64,000 nt of DNA, from contig CBDFKC010000003.1 of assembly GCA_965248685.1 (NCBI GenBank), positions 1-64,000 of the forward strand, read 5' to 3'. Position numbers and translations under genes: made by a program. The stretch comes from VYFG01 sp965248685 (GTDB taxonomy: Bacteria; Pseudomonadota; Gammaproteobacteria; Arenicellales; Poriferihabitantaceae). Under the pieces are notes generated by a model, which was given only the letters and a program-made list of their open reading frames with translations, made no database searches and had not been told where the DNA came from. Below are positions 52,940 to 61,201 of this stretch, in pieces (the stretch's first letter is position 1; each line of letters starts with the position of its first letter).

Positions 52940-54163
52940 ATGTCTGAAATTTTCTTGGGCGTTCTGGGCTTAACAATGTTAGTACTCATACTATCGTTGA
53001 GCGTCATCGGCGCGCGCAAATTGCTGGTACCGTCGGGCAGTTGTAGCATCAACGTTAACGACAGACTCAATATTGACGCCCCTGTTGGTCAGCATCTCCT
53101 CAACGTGCTGACGTCCGCCGGTATCAATCTGCCAGGTGCTTGTGGCGGTGCCGGTACCTGCGGACTCTGTAAAGCACGGTTACCAGAGGAAGCTGAAGGG
53201 TTGCGACCCCAGGAACGCGCATTATTATCGCGAGCCGAAATCGCCCAGGGGACACGACTGGCATGCCAAGTTCCCATTTTGCATCCACTGCGGGTAGTAC
53301 TGGAAGACAACTGCTTCGAAGTCAGTACATGGAAGTGTCGTGTCGAATCATCGATTAATGTAACATCCCTGATTCGGGAACTGGTGCTAAACCTGCCCGC
53401 AGAACAAAAATTGAATTTCTGGCCCGGCAGCTTTGTCCAGATTACTTGTCCCCCCTACCAGCTGGACTTCTCAACCCTTGATATTGCTACAACTTTCCGT
53501 AGCACCTGGGATCACGCAAATTTACGGTCATTAAAAGCAGGCACCTCCACGCCAGTTGTCCGGGCGTATTCGATGGCGAATCGCCCATCGGATCAAACCG
53601 TGATTCGCCTCAACATACGCATTGCATTACCCCCTCCAGGGCGCACAGATATTCCTCCTGGAATCGTATCGAGCTGGTTGTTCTCTTTGAAACCTGGGGA
53701 CGAAGTTGAAGTCGCGGGTTGTTTCGGTGATTTCCAGGTCGAACCCAACGACAGGGAGGCGATTTTTATTGGCGGCGGCGTCGGAATGGCGCCGCTTTAC
53801 GCCCAGATTACCGACCTGTTGGATCACCAACATTCCAATCGCAGAATTTCGTTCTGGTACGGAGCGCGATCGCAACAGGAACTCTACTATGTCGATGATC
53901 TGGAGCGTCTGGCAAATGATCACCAGAATTTCAGTTGGCATGTAGCGCTTTCAATGCCGAATGACAAAAGCAACTGGCAGGGCCCTATGGGATTTATTCA
54001 CAAGGTTATCCTGGAGCAGTACCTGGGGCAGCATGAGACTCCTGAAGATTGTGACTACTACCTGTGTGGACCGCCCCTGATGATCAAGGCAGTTTTCGCG
54101 ATGTTGGATAGTCTTGGAGTGGAGGCCAACCAGATTTATTACGACGATTTTGGTGGAGGCTGA
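52940..54163 (+). CDS. nqrF: NQR subunit F, NADH-oxidising
   Basis: The 407-residue protein has one N-terminal helix, a [2Fe-2S] ferredoxin domain (CGGAGTCGLCK and LACQVPI supply the four cysteines), an FAD domain (RAYSMANRPSDQ near residue 212) and an NADH domain (IFIGGGVGMAPLYAQ, FWYGARSQQELYYVDD, YYLCGPPLMIKAVFAML). The length matches the family. It takes electrons from NADH and passes them through FAD and the [2Fe-2S] cluster to NqrD/E. All cofactor residues appear intact. Confidence 0.95.
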   Translation: MSEIFLGVLGLTMLVLILSLSVIGARKLLVPSGSCSINVNDRLNIDAPVGQHLLNVLTSAGINLPGACGGAGTCGLCKARLPEEAEGLRPQERALLSRAEIAQGTRLACQVPILHPLRVVLEDNCFEVSTWKCRVESSINVTSLIRELVLNLPAEQKLNFWPGSFVQITCPPYQLDFSTLDIATTFRSTWDHANLRSLKAGTSTPVVRAYSMANRPSDQTVIRLNIRIALPPPGRTDIPPGIVSSWLFSLKPGDEVEVAGCFGDFQVEPNDREAIFIGGGVGMAPLYAQITDLLDHQHSNRRISFWYGARSQQELYYVDDLERLANDHQNFSWHVALSMPNDKSNWQGPMGFIHKVILEQYLGQHETPEDCDYYLCGPPLMIKAVFAMLDSLGVEANQIYYDDFGGG

Positions 54164-54164
54164 T

Positions 54165-55199
54165 ATGTCGATCGACAGTAATAGGAGACAGACTTTAAAA
54201 GTCATTGGCGCAACGTTGTTGCCTGTATTGCCAGAATATTGCCATGCCAATAATCTGGATATTGGCGGAAATACCATGGGCACGCACTACCGGGTCAAAA
54301 TTCCTGATGCCAACCTTGATCGGTCTGCGGCGAGCATGGAGGTTCAAATTAGACAAATACTCGATGACACCGAATCGTCAATGTCCCTTTACAAGCTAAA
54401 TAGTGAAATAAACCAGATAAATGCCTCCACAAAAACCGACTGGATGGCAATCTCTTCTGCCATGACACGGGTAGTGAGCGAGGCTTTGCGAATCGAAAAT
54501 TTAAGTAAAGGCAGGTTCAATGTGGCAACCGCGCCTCTTGTTAAATATTGGGGTTTTGGCCCCGAACCATCGGTAGTCGCAGAACCTTCCGCGCCAATAC
54601 CCAATAAACTCTTGACTGTTGTTGCGCAGTCAAATTTTCAGATTAGCGAACAGGGTATCCGCAAGGCCAGACCCGGCACCGCGCTGGACCTCAACGGTAT
54701 TGCCAAGGGCGATGCAATCGATCAAATTGGGAAAATGCTGGAGCGTCACGATATCAGTAATTATCTGGTTGAAATCGGCGGTGAAATCCGCGTTAGCGGG
54801 TCGGGAATGAACGGATCTGGCTGGCATATCGGACTGGAGCATCCCGGTGGCGGATTATTCGATACCGTTTTGCTCAACAATCAGGCGGTAGCGACTTCGG
54901 GAGATTACACAGATTTCTACCTGAAAAATGGTAAGCGCTATTCACACCTGATCGACCCAGTGACCGGTCGACCAATTGATCATGATCTGGCAATGGTTAG
55001 CGTGATTGCGAACACTGCCATGGAAGCCGACGCCTGGGCAACCGCACTGAATGTTATGGGGCTGACCGATGGCTATGAATTTGCGTTAAGCCACTCGCTG
55101 CCGGCTGCATTTGCCAAACGAGAATCAGATGGCTACGGTCTTCGGATGACTCCGGATTTCCAGAAATTGCTGTTTAGAGAAAATGGTGTAAACACATGA
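54165..55199 (+). CDS. apbE: FAD:protein FMN transferase
   Basis: From ATG 54165, one base after the nqrF stop, the product has 344 residues with an exported N-terminus (RRQTLKVIGATLLPVLPEY, possibly Tat-like). ApbE marks are GNTMGTHYRVKIP, SMSLYKLNSEINQINAS, FNVATAPLVKYWGFGP, LDLNGIAKGDAIDQI, NYLVEIGGEIRVSG and TSGDYTDFYLKNGKRYSHL in parts, with YSHLIDPVTGRPI near the end. It attaches FMN to threonine in the periplasm, here NqrC and perhaps other targets. Confidence 0.93.
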   Translation: MSIDSNRRQTLKVIGATLLPVLPEYCHANNLDIGGNTMGTHYRVKIPDANLDRSAASMEVQIRQILDDTESSMSLYKLNSEINQINASTKTDWMAISSAMTRVVSEALRIENLSKGRFNVATAPLVKYWGFGPEPSVVAEPSAPIPNKLLTVVAQSNFQISEQGIRKARPGTALDLNGIAKGDAIDQIGKMLERHDISNYLVEIGGEIRVSGSGMNGSGWHIGLEHPGGGLFDTVLLNNQAVATSGDYTDFYLKNGKRYSHLIDPVTGRPIDHDLAMVSVIANTAMEADAWATALNVMGLTDGYEFALSHSLPAAFAKRESDGYGLRMTPDFQKLLFRENGVNT

Positions 55200-55330
55200 T
55201 CGTTATAGTATGCAGCGTGGTTACCTTCGTGCTGGCAGTTTTTGGCCTGGCTATCGGAATACTCGCGCATCGCGCTCCTCTCAGTGGCAGCTGTGGGGGT
55301 TGCGCCAAATGCCTTTGCAAGCGGAGATAG
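55196..55330 (+). CDS. nqrM: NQR assembly protein NqrM
   Basis: A 44-residue frame begins at ATG 55196, overlapping the apbE stop (ATGA). It has one hydrophobic helix (VVTFVLAVFGLAIGIL), then HRAPLSGSCGGCAKCLCKR with four cysteines. The SGSCGG motif after a single membrane helix and the position after apbE identify NqrM, needed to insert iron into the NqrD/E site. It is shorter than the common form of about 60-80 residues, lacking part of the C-terminal tail. Confidence 0.85.
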   Translation: MIVIVCSVVTFVLAVFGLAIGILAHRAPLSGSCGGCAKCLCKRR

Positions 55331-55332
55331 TT

Positions 55333-55764
55333 ATGCAAAACATCCCAAAAATCGACCAATATATGACCCGTACGTTGTATACGTTCCTACCCTCAGATAA
55401 TATACATTCTGCGGTTAAAACGCTTTTGGAAAAGCGTATCTCTGGGGCCCCGGTGTTGAATGAATCTGGCGCACTGGTTGGTATGCTATCGAAGAAAGAC
55501 TGTCTGAGCGTAGTTTATTCCGCCAGCTACCATAATGAATGGGGTGGCCGGGTTGAGCAATTTATGAATAGCGATGTGCATACTGTTGAGTCAGGCATTG
55601 ATATTATTGAAGCTGCTGACCTGTTTGTAGAGTCGCCATATCGTCGATTTCCGGTAATGCAGAACGGTAAACTGGTGGGACTAGTCAGCCGTCAGGATAT
55701 TCTGCGAGCATTGTATGACCAACAGCCTGACAGCATAGAGTCAAAAACCAAAACCGCTAATTGA
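55333..55764 (+). CDS. CBS-domain pair protein
   Basis: From ATG 55333 the product has 143 residues and consists of two CBS domains. The first reads IDQYMTRTLYTFLPSDNIHS to GALVGMLSKKDCLSVVY, the second reads VEQFMNSDVHTVESGIDIIE to GKLVGLVSRQDILRAL. Such stand-alone pairs usually bind adenine nucleotides and act as energy sensors. It begins two bases after the nqrM stop and is therefore the probable last gene of the nqr operon, where it might sense AMP/ATP or NAD status. Confidence 0.87.
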   Translation: MQNIPKIDQYMTRTLYTFLPSDNIHSAVKTLLEKRISGAPVLNESGALVGMLSKKDCLSVVYSASYHNEWGGRVEQFMNSDVHTVESGIDIIEAADLFVESPYRRFPVMQNGKLVGLVSRQDILRALYDQQPDSIESKTKTAN

Positions 55765-55857
55765 AGACGTTACCGGAATACCCGAGGTAATTGGATACGC
55801 CCACTATCCAGCGCTCTACTGTGAACGCAGATTAATCACAGCTAGCGGGTCAGCTAT

Positions 55858-56256
55858 TTAGCTGCTATCCCCATCGTAAGTTTCCACGGCTCCCGAAGCT
55901 TCACTCCACGCAGTGAATCCGCCTGCCAGATTCGCTACGTTGGTGTAACCCAGGTCATGCAGCGTTTTGGCTGCGAGAACTGATCTGCCACCTGTGGCGC
56001 AGTAGAGAATTAACTTTTTATCTCTACTAAATTCCTCATTGTGCATTGGTCCCTGAGGATCCGCGATGAATTCAAGGAACCCTCTGGGGGCATGCACCGA
56101 ACCCGGAATAATTCCATTTTTTAAAGCTTCGGTAGTCTCTCTCACATCGACAAACACAATTTCGCTATCACTCCACATTGATTTGGCTTCGTGCACAGAC
56201 ATGGTATCGATGACCGCATTGGCCTCGGCCATTAATTTTTTAAGAGATATCGACAT
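55858..56256 (-). CDS. Rhodanese-like sulfurtransferase
   Basis: The 132-residue single-domain protein has SEIVFVDVRETTEALKNGII, SVHAPRGFLEF and the active-site loop YCATGGRSVLAAKTL with catalytic cysteine at about residue 87, then GYTNVANLAGGFTAWSEASG. The CxxGxRS loop is that of active rhodaneses that move sulfane sulfur. It is cytosolic, on the opposite strand to its neighbours, and convergent with the nqr operon. Confidence 0.88.
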   Translation of the reverse strand: MSISLKKLMAEANAVIDTMSVHEAKSMWSDSEIVFVDVRETTEALKNGIIPGSVHAPRGFLEFIADPQGPMHNEEFSRDKKLILYCATGGRSVLAAKTLHDLGYTNVANLAGGFTAWSEASGAVETYDGDSS

Positions 56257-56520
56257 AATGTTTCTCCTGCTCTGTCAGGTTGGGTTGAATGACTAAGTTA
56301 TTTTACCTGGTTAAATCTTTGGCAATTATTCGTATTACGAGATCGGATAATGATTTGCTAAACGCATCTCTATATACAACAATTTTTCGACCTCCCGATT
56401 CCGGTGCTCGCCAGTTTGCAGGGGCAATTAATATCTGAGTTGATCCTGGTCAGTAAGTTCGCTTGTCGCTATCGGATTATAGTACTGAAATTCTACCTTA
56501 TTACCAAATCAACTGCCTTG

Positions 56521-56534
56521 TTGATACCGGTCAA
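56521..56534. promoter_or_regulatory. Fnr/Anr-like box upstream of the ABC efflux operon
   Basis: TTGATACCGGTCAA matches TTGAT-N4-ATCAA at nine of ten defined positions and lies 53 bases before the ABC ATPase ATG. A weaker half-match (TTGATCCTGGTCAG) lies at 56440-56453. The 56257-56587 spacer holds no other visible feature. Confidence 0.55.
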
Positions 56535-56587
56535 TATGTTCTTGCTGCTGTTGGTTATTGTGGTTATCTCCTGACAGCGACAGACCC

Positions 56588-57295
56588 ATGGCGGAATCAG
56601 TTTTTGAGATCAGAGATCTGACCAAGATTTATAACACCGGTGACGTCGAAGTACGAGCACTCAATGGTGTCAACATGACGCTATACCAAGGGGAAATGGC
56701 CGTAATGCTGGGCCCCTCAGGCAGCGGCAAATCAACACTATTAAACATTGTAGGCGGGTTAGATCAGGCTACCAGCGGCAGTGTAATGTTCGGAGATTCT
56801 GAGCTGACATCAATGGGTCAACGCCAGCTAACCCATTATCGGCGTGATCACGTTGGCTTTGTATTTCAGTTTTACAATCTAATTCCCAGCCTGACCGCCA
56901 GAGAAAACATCGCACTGGTCACCGAAGTTGCTAAGTCACCAATGCTGCCAGACGACGCTTTGTCCATGGTTGGCCTGTCTGATCGAGGCAGCCACTTCCC
57001 GGCCCAACTGTCAGGCGGCGAGCAACAGCGCATCGCCATCGCAAGAGCAATCGCCAAACGACCAGAAGTGCTGCTGTGTGATGAACCTACGGGCGCCCTT
57101 GATTCGCATACCGGGATTCTGGTCCTCGAGGCACTCTCTCAGATTAATCGGGAACTCGGTACCACTGCAGCGGTTATTACCCATAACTCGGCGATACAAC
57201 AAATCGCCCATCGAGTATTCCAGTTTAGAGATGGGCAAATTTCGCAGACCCACGTTAATAGTGAACGCGTTAGTCCGGATAAGGTGGATTGGTAG
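56588..57295 (+). CDS. ABC transporter ATP-binding protein (MacB/LolD type)
   Basis: From ATG 56588 the product has 235 residues: EIRDLTKIYNTGDVEVRALN, Walker A GPSGSGKSTLLNIVGG, Q-loop GFVFQFYNLIPSLTARENI, signature LSGGEQQRIAIARAIA, Walker B VLLCDEPTGALD and H-loop ITHNSAI. This is the MacB/LolD/DevA group that works with FtsX-like permeases. It is five bases upstream of the permease and forms with it and the HlyD-type adaptor a tripartite exporter, probably of lipid or peptide-like molecules. Confidence 0.9.
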   Translation: MAESVFEIRDLTKIYNTGDVEVRALNGVNMTLYQGEMAVMLGPSGSGKSTLLNIVGGLDQATSGSVMFGDSELTSMGQRQLTHYRRDHVGFVFQFYNLIPSLTARENIALVTEVAKSPMLPDDALSMVGLSDRGSHFPAQLSGGEQQRIAIARAIAKRPEVLLCDEPTGALDSHTGILVLEALSQINRELGTTAAVITHNSAIQQIAHRVFQFRDGQISQTHVNSERVSPDKVDW

Positions 57296-57299
57296 AGCC

Positions 57300-59663
57300 G
57301 TGCGCGCACTGGATATAAAATTGATGTCGGACCTGAGACGAATATGGGCTCAGGGTCTGGCAATTGCCCTGGTAATGGCTTGTGGAATCGCCACAATAAT
57401 CATTTCTGTGGGATCGTACCGGTCGCTTGACGAAACCCGCTCAGTGTTTTACGAGCGCTACCGATTTGGCTCTGTTTTCGCGACGGCGGTTCGCGCACCA
57501 TTACACCTGAAAACAGGCTTGGATGCGCTTCCCGGAGTTTCAGCAACATCGCTACGAATTATGCAGCCACTAATTCTCAATGTAGAGGGCATGGCAGAGC
57601 CTGCTACCGGTATTGCTGTTTCTATACCCGACAACGGGGAACAACCTGTCAACCGATTGTACCTTCGTCAGGGTCGACTTCCCTCAGCCAATCGAACCAA
57701 TGAGATTGCGGTTCTGGAAGGTTTTGCTCTGGCTCATGACTTGCAACTGGGCGATACCTTCAAAGCAATCATGAACGGACGCCAGCAAAATCTTCAAATT
57801 GTAGCAACGGTTTTATCTCCTGAATTCATCTACTCTCTTGGTCCGGGAGACATGGTTCCAGATCCGCCTAGATTTGGTGTCATCTTTATGCCTGGACGCG
57901 TACTGCGTGGACTCTACGATATGGAAGGCGCCTTCAACCAAATCTCATTGACCACAATGAGAAACGCAGACACTAACAGGATAATAGAAAAAGTCGATGA
58001 GGCGCTAAGACCATATGGCGGAACCGGCGCCTATGATCGTAGTGACCATATATCCCATGCATTTCTTGATGCTGAATTGAAACAGCTGCAGGGAATGGCA
58101 AAAGTCATCCCACCGGTATTTCTGTTGATTTCTGCATTCCTGGTTAACATGATCCTGTCTCGTCTGATCGCTCTCGAACGGGAACAGGTAGGCTTGCTTA
58201 AGGCAGTGGGATACGCAGATTGGGCAATTGCCTGGCATTACATTAAGCTGGTTTTAGCCATCAGTCTAGTTGGCCTTATCATTGGTCTGGTGGCCGGACT
58301 ATGGCTGGGTGCAAGCTTGACACAACTATATGCCAAATTTTTTACCTTTCCATTCCTGATATTTCACCACAGTGCGGATTTATACCTGCTCGCTGGGGGA
58401 GTCAGTACTGCAGCCGCGCTCACCGGCGCCGCGAAATCAATATATTCTGCTACCAGACTTCCTCCCGCAGTAGCGATGCGGCCACCCACACCTACCGGTT
58501 ATCGCAACCTGCTTGGGAGCAATTCATTTCGGTTTGCCCTGTTTTCCCAATTGACGAATATGGCTCTGCGACATCTGGTCCGTTGGCCAGCACGTTCGGC
58601 ATTCACTATTCTGGGCACTTCCCTGTCAGTGTCCTTGCTGATAGCTGCGCTATTTTCTTTCGATTCTATTGACTCGATGATTGATTCGATTTTTTTTCGT
58701 ACTGAACGACAGGATGCAGTACTGAGTTTGGCTCAGGATAATTCGATCGAAGCATTCTATAACCTTTCTCGACTACCCGGCGTTATCCGGGCTGAGCCAT
58801 ACCGAAGTGTTCCGGTAACACTACGTAATCGATATTACAAAAAGCGCATGTCAATCAAGGGGGTAAACGACACCGACTTCCTGTCACGTATTCTTGATCT
58901 TGAGCATCAACCGATTCGAGTACCCGAGTCCGGGATCATTCTGTCCGAAAGAGCTGCCACGTTGCTGCATTTACGTCCCGGGAATTTGGTCGAAATAGAT
59001 TTTCAGGAACTCAATAACAGAACAGTATCGGTGCCGGTTGTGGGTCTGGCGCACAGTTTTGTTGGCATAGCTGCATACATGAATGCCAATGCACTAAACC
59101 AGCTGATGCGCAATGGAGAACGCATATCAGGCGTTAATATTTCCATTGACCAAGCGCAACTAGGACAGCTGTATCAGGTTGTTAAGGAAACCCCGAGTAT
59201 CGCTGGTATCGCTCTGCTAGACATATCTCTGAAACGATTTCGCGAAACCATTCGCCAGAATATCGTTACCATGACTACGGTCTATGTAGCCCTGGCTGTA
59301 GTAATAGCATTTGGCGTTGTTTACAACTTCGCACGTATTCAACTTTCCGAACGCGCGCGCGAGCTGGCAAGTCTTCGCGTATTTGGCTTTACCCGCGCCG
59401 AGGTATCAAGCGTCCTGCTAATCGAATTGGGAGTAGTTGTCGCACTGGCACAGCCTCTTGGATGGCTGCTTGGATTCTTGCTGTCTCTGTCTGTAGTAAA
59501 GGGTTTCGATAGTGATCTATATCGCATACCTTTGGTAATTCATTCCGCAACATTTGCGGTTTCCAGCCTGATTGTGATATCGACAGCGGTTGTTTCCGCA
59601 TTGATTGTACGACGCAGAATTGATCTGCTCGATTTGATTAAAGTTTTGAAGACCAGGGAGTGA
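57300..59663 (+). CDS. FtsX-family ABC permease (long, two-domain)
   Basis: From GTG 57300, four bases after the ATPase stop, the product has 787 residues. It has an N-terminal helix (IWAQGLAIALVMACGIATII), a periplasmic MacB-like domain, an FtsX core (FLLISAFLVNMILSRLIALE, GLLKAVGYADWAIAWHYIK), a second helix and periplasmic domain (FTILGTSLSVSLLIAALFS), and a second FtsX core (TTVYVALAVVIAFGVVYNFA, LASLRVFGFTRAEVSSVLL). This duplicated layout is that of large lipoprotein/peptide exporters. The ORF stays open upstream inside the ATPase gene in another frame, which is coincidental. Confidence 0.87.
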   Translation: MRALDIKLMSDLRRIWAQGLAIALVMACGIATIIISVGSYRSLDETRSVFYERYRFGSVFATAVRAPLHLKTGLDALPGVSATSLRIMQPLILNVEGMAEPATGIAVSIPDNGEQPVNRLYLRQGRLPSANRTNEIAVLEGFALAHDLQLGDTFKAIMNGRQQNLQIVATVLSPEFIYSLGPGDMVPDPPRFGVIFMPGRVLRGLYDMEGAFNQISLTTMRNADTNRIIEKVDEALRPYGGTGAYDRSDHISHAFLDAELKQLQGMAKVIPPVFLLISAFLVNMILSRLIALEREQVGLLKAVGYADWAIAWHYIKLVLAISLVGLIIGLVAGLWLGASLTQLYAKFFTFPFLIFHHSADLYLLAGGVSTAAALTGAAKSIYSATRLPPAVAMRPPTPTGYRNLLGSNSFRFALFSQLTNMALRHLVRWPARSAFTILGTSLSVSLLIAALFSFDSIDSMIDSIFFRTERQDAVLSLAQDNSIEAFYNLSRLPGVIRAEPYRSVPVTLRNRYYKKRMSIKGVNDTDFLSRILDLEHQPIRVPESGIILSERAATLLHLRPGNLVEIDFQELNNRTVSVPVVGLAHSFVGIAAYMNANALNQLMRNGERISGVNISIDQAQLGQLYQVVKETPSIAGIALLDISLKRFRETIRQNIVTMTTVYVALAVVIAFGVVYNFARIQLSERARELASLRVFGFTRAEVSSVLLIELGVVVALAQPLGWLLGFLLSLSVVKGFDSDLYRIPLVIHSATFAVSSLIVISTAVVSALIVRRRIDLLDLIKVLKTRE

Positions 59664-60871
59664 ATGCTATGTCAGTCTGGATTAAACGAATTATATACTC
59701 GACACTAGTTTTGGCAGTGGCGGCTGGATTTTATACTGCCCTGGGCGAAAAGCCCCTGATAGTTGACAGCGCTATTGTAAAGTTGGCTCCGATGCAGATA
59801 GCGATAAGTGCTGACGGCGTAGCCCGGGTCAAGGATGTCTACACCATATTCTCTCCAATTTCCGGTCATCTTGACCGCAGCACCCTAAACGAAGGACAGC
59901 CAGTCACTGCCGGGAATACTGTGGTTGCATTGATTCATCCATTGGATCCGCCTTTTTTGGACCAGCGAACCAGGTCAGAACTAACCGCGGCGATTGAAGC
60001 TGCCCAATCCAGCGTGGCAGTAGTAGAGGCGCAACTGGACAGCGCTCAATCAACCCTCACTCTGGCCAGATCGGAATATCGGCGCTCATCCAAGCTCGCG
60101 CAAACCAATCTCATCACAGAGAGTGCGATGGATAGAGCCTATAGCAACGTCCAACTCCGGGAAGCAGAAGTCACCCGTGCCAATGCACTGATTAGATTGC
60201 GCCGTGCAGAATTGGTTAGTGCCAAAGCACGCCTGCTTCAACCTGGGGATGTCAATACTGCACCCACGGGTGAAGAATGTTGCGTGAGTTTGATGTCGCC
60301 CATTGACGGTAAGGTTTTGCAGGTATTCGCACGAAGTGAACAAGCTGTTTCCACGGGCGCCCGTATTGCTCAGGTCGGAGACCCGGGCAAACTCGAAATC
60401 GTGGTAGATCTATTGTCCAGCGATGCTACCCGTATAAAACCGGGAATACCTGCAGAAATTGTTGAATGGGGTGGAGAACGCACCTTAGCCGCGACGGTTA
60501 GAGTAATAGAACCCAGTGCATTTACCAAGATATCCGCACTTGGCATTGAAGAGCAGCGGGTAAATGCTGTTCTCGATCTTGAAGATTCGCCACCAGCACT
60601 TGGACATAATTATAGAGTGGTGGTGAGGTTGGTAGTCTGGTCAGCTGATGAAGTACTGCAGCTTCCAATTGGCGCCCTGTTCCGCGCCAACGGTGAATGG
60701 GCTGTATTTGCCGTAGATGGGGAGCATGCGGTAATCAGGAATATTAAAATTGGCAAAATGAATGAGACAAACGCAGAAATACTTGAAGGCCTAGTAACAG
60801 GGCAGGTCGTTATCCTTTATCCAAACGACTTATTAGAACATGGCTCGCTGGTTGCATTGAGATCCGAGTAG
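59660..60871 (+). CDS. HlyD-family membrane fusion protein
   Basis: The 403-residue protein overlaps the permease stop (ATGA). It has an N-terminal helix (IYSTLVLAVAAGFYTAL), a lipoyl-like half (YTIFSPISGHLDRSTLNEGQ), a long coiled coil (about 105-195, AAIEAAQSSVAVVEAQLDSA and REAEVTRANALIRLRRAEL), the second half (LMSPIDGKVLQVFARSEQA) and a beta barrel ending with VVILYPNDLLEHG. It links the inner-membrane exporter to an outer-membrane channel such as TolC, which is not encoded here. Confidence 0.88.
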   Translation: MNAMSVWIKRIIYSTLVLAVAAGFYTALGEKPLIVDSAIVKLAPMQIAISADGVARVKDVYTIFSPISGHLDRSTLNEGQPVTAGNTVVALIHPLDPPFLDQRTRSELTAAIEAAQSSVAVVEAQLDSAQSTLTLARSEYRRSSKLAQTNLITESAMDRAYSNVQLREAEVTRANALIRLRRAELVSAKARLLQPGDVNTAPTGEECCVSLMSPIDGKVLQVFARSEQAVSTGARIAQVGDPGKLEIVVDLLSSDATRIKPGIPAEIVEWGGERTLAATVRVIEPSAFTKISALGIEEQRVNAVLDLEDSPPALGHNYRVVVRLVVWSADEVLQLPIGALFRANGEWAVFAVDGEHAVIRNIKIGKMNETNAEILEGLVTGQVVILYPNDLLEHGSLVALRSE

Positions 60872-60993
60872 TTGGTGGGGTTATACCGACGAATCAACCG
60901 CAAGGTCTGTATGTCTAACAAGTTCCTTTATTGTTGACTGGCATAAATCAGAATTTATCGTCTTGATACTTCTCCTTGGACCCAACGAGAGAG

Positions 60994-61036
60994 TTGATTT
61001 ACATCATTCAATCCATCATGTTTTGACATTGATCAA
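60994..61036. promoter_or_regulatory. Two Fnr/Anr-like boxes upstream of the DASS transporter
   Basis: TTGATTTACATCAT (60994-61007) and TTGACATTGATCAA (61023-61036) each match TTGAT-N4-ATCAA at nine of ten defined positions, 29 bases apart. They lie about 80-125 bases before a 27-codon ORF and the transporter gene. A tandem pair suggests real Fnr/Anr control. Confidence 0.6.
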
Positions 61037-61117
61037 CATGGCAAATTTGGTGCAACGACATTATACCCGGTAAGGCTTTTACCTCATTCGATCCACATCC
61101 AGAAAAACGAGATAGAC

Positions 61118-61201
61118 ATGTATTTTGAAAATGGACGCCAATTTCATTTGCTGGATGCGACGCAATTATCGAAATTAATTGTTGGTATTGGTCGGCCGTG
61201 A
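61118..61201 (+). CDS. 27-codon leader ORF coupled to the DASS transporter
   Basis: ATG 61118 (GAGATAGAC before it) opens a 27-residue frame (FENGRQFHLLDATQLSKLI inside) whose TGA at 61199-61201 overlaps the transporter's GTG start in a GTGA junction. The transporter start has no ribosome-binding site of its own, so translational coupling is plausible. It may be a leader peptide; its composition shows no attenuator-type run of one amino acid. Apart from this and the Fnr boxes, the 60872-61197 spacer is empty. Confidence 0.4.
   Translation: MYFENGRQFHLLDATQLSKLIVGIGRP

Noticed and set aside
57000..57300. Upstream extension of the FtsX permease frame into the ATPase gene
   Set aside because: The extension overlaps the conserved ATPase coding sequence; GTG 57300 gives the normal N-terminal helix and spacing.
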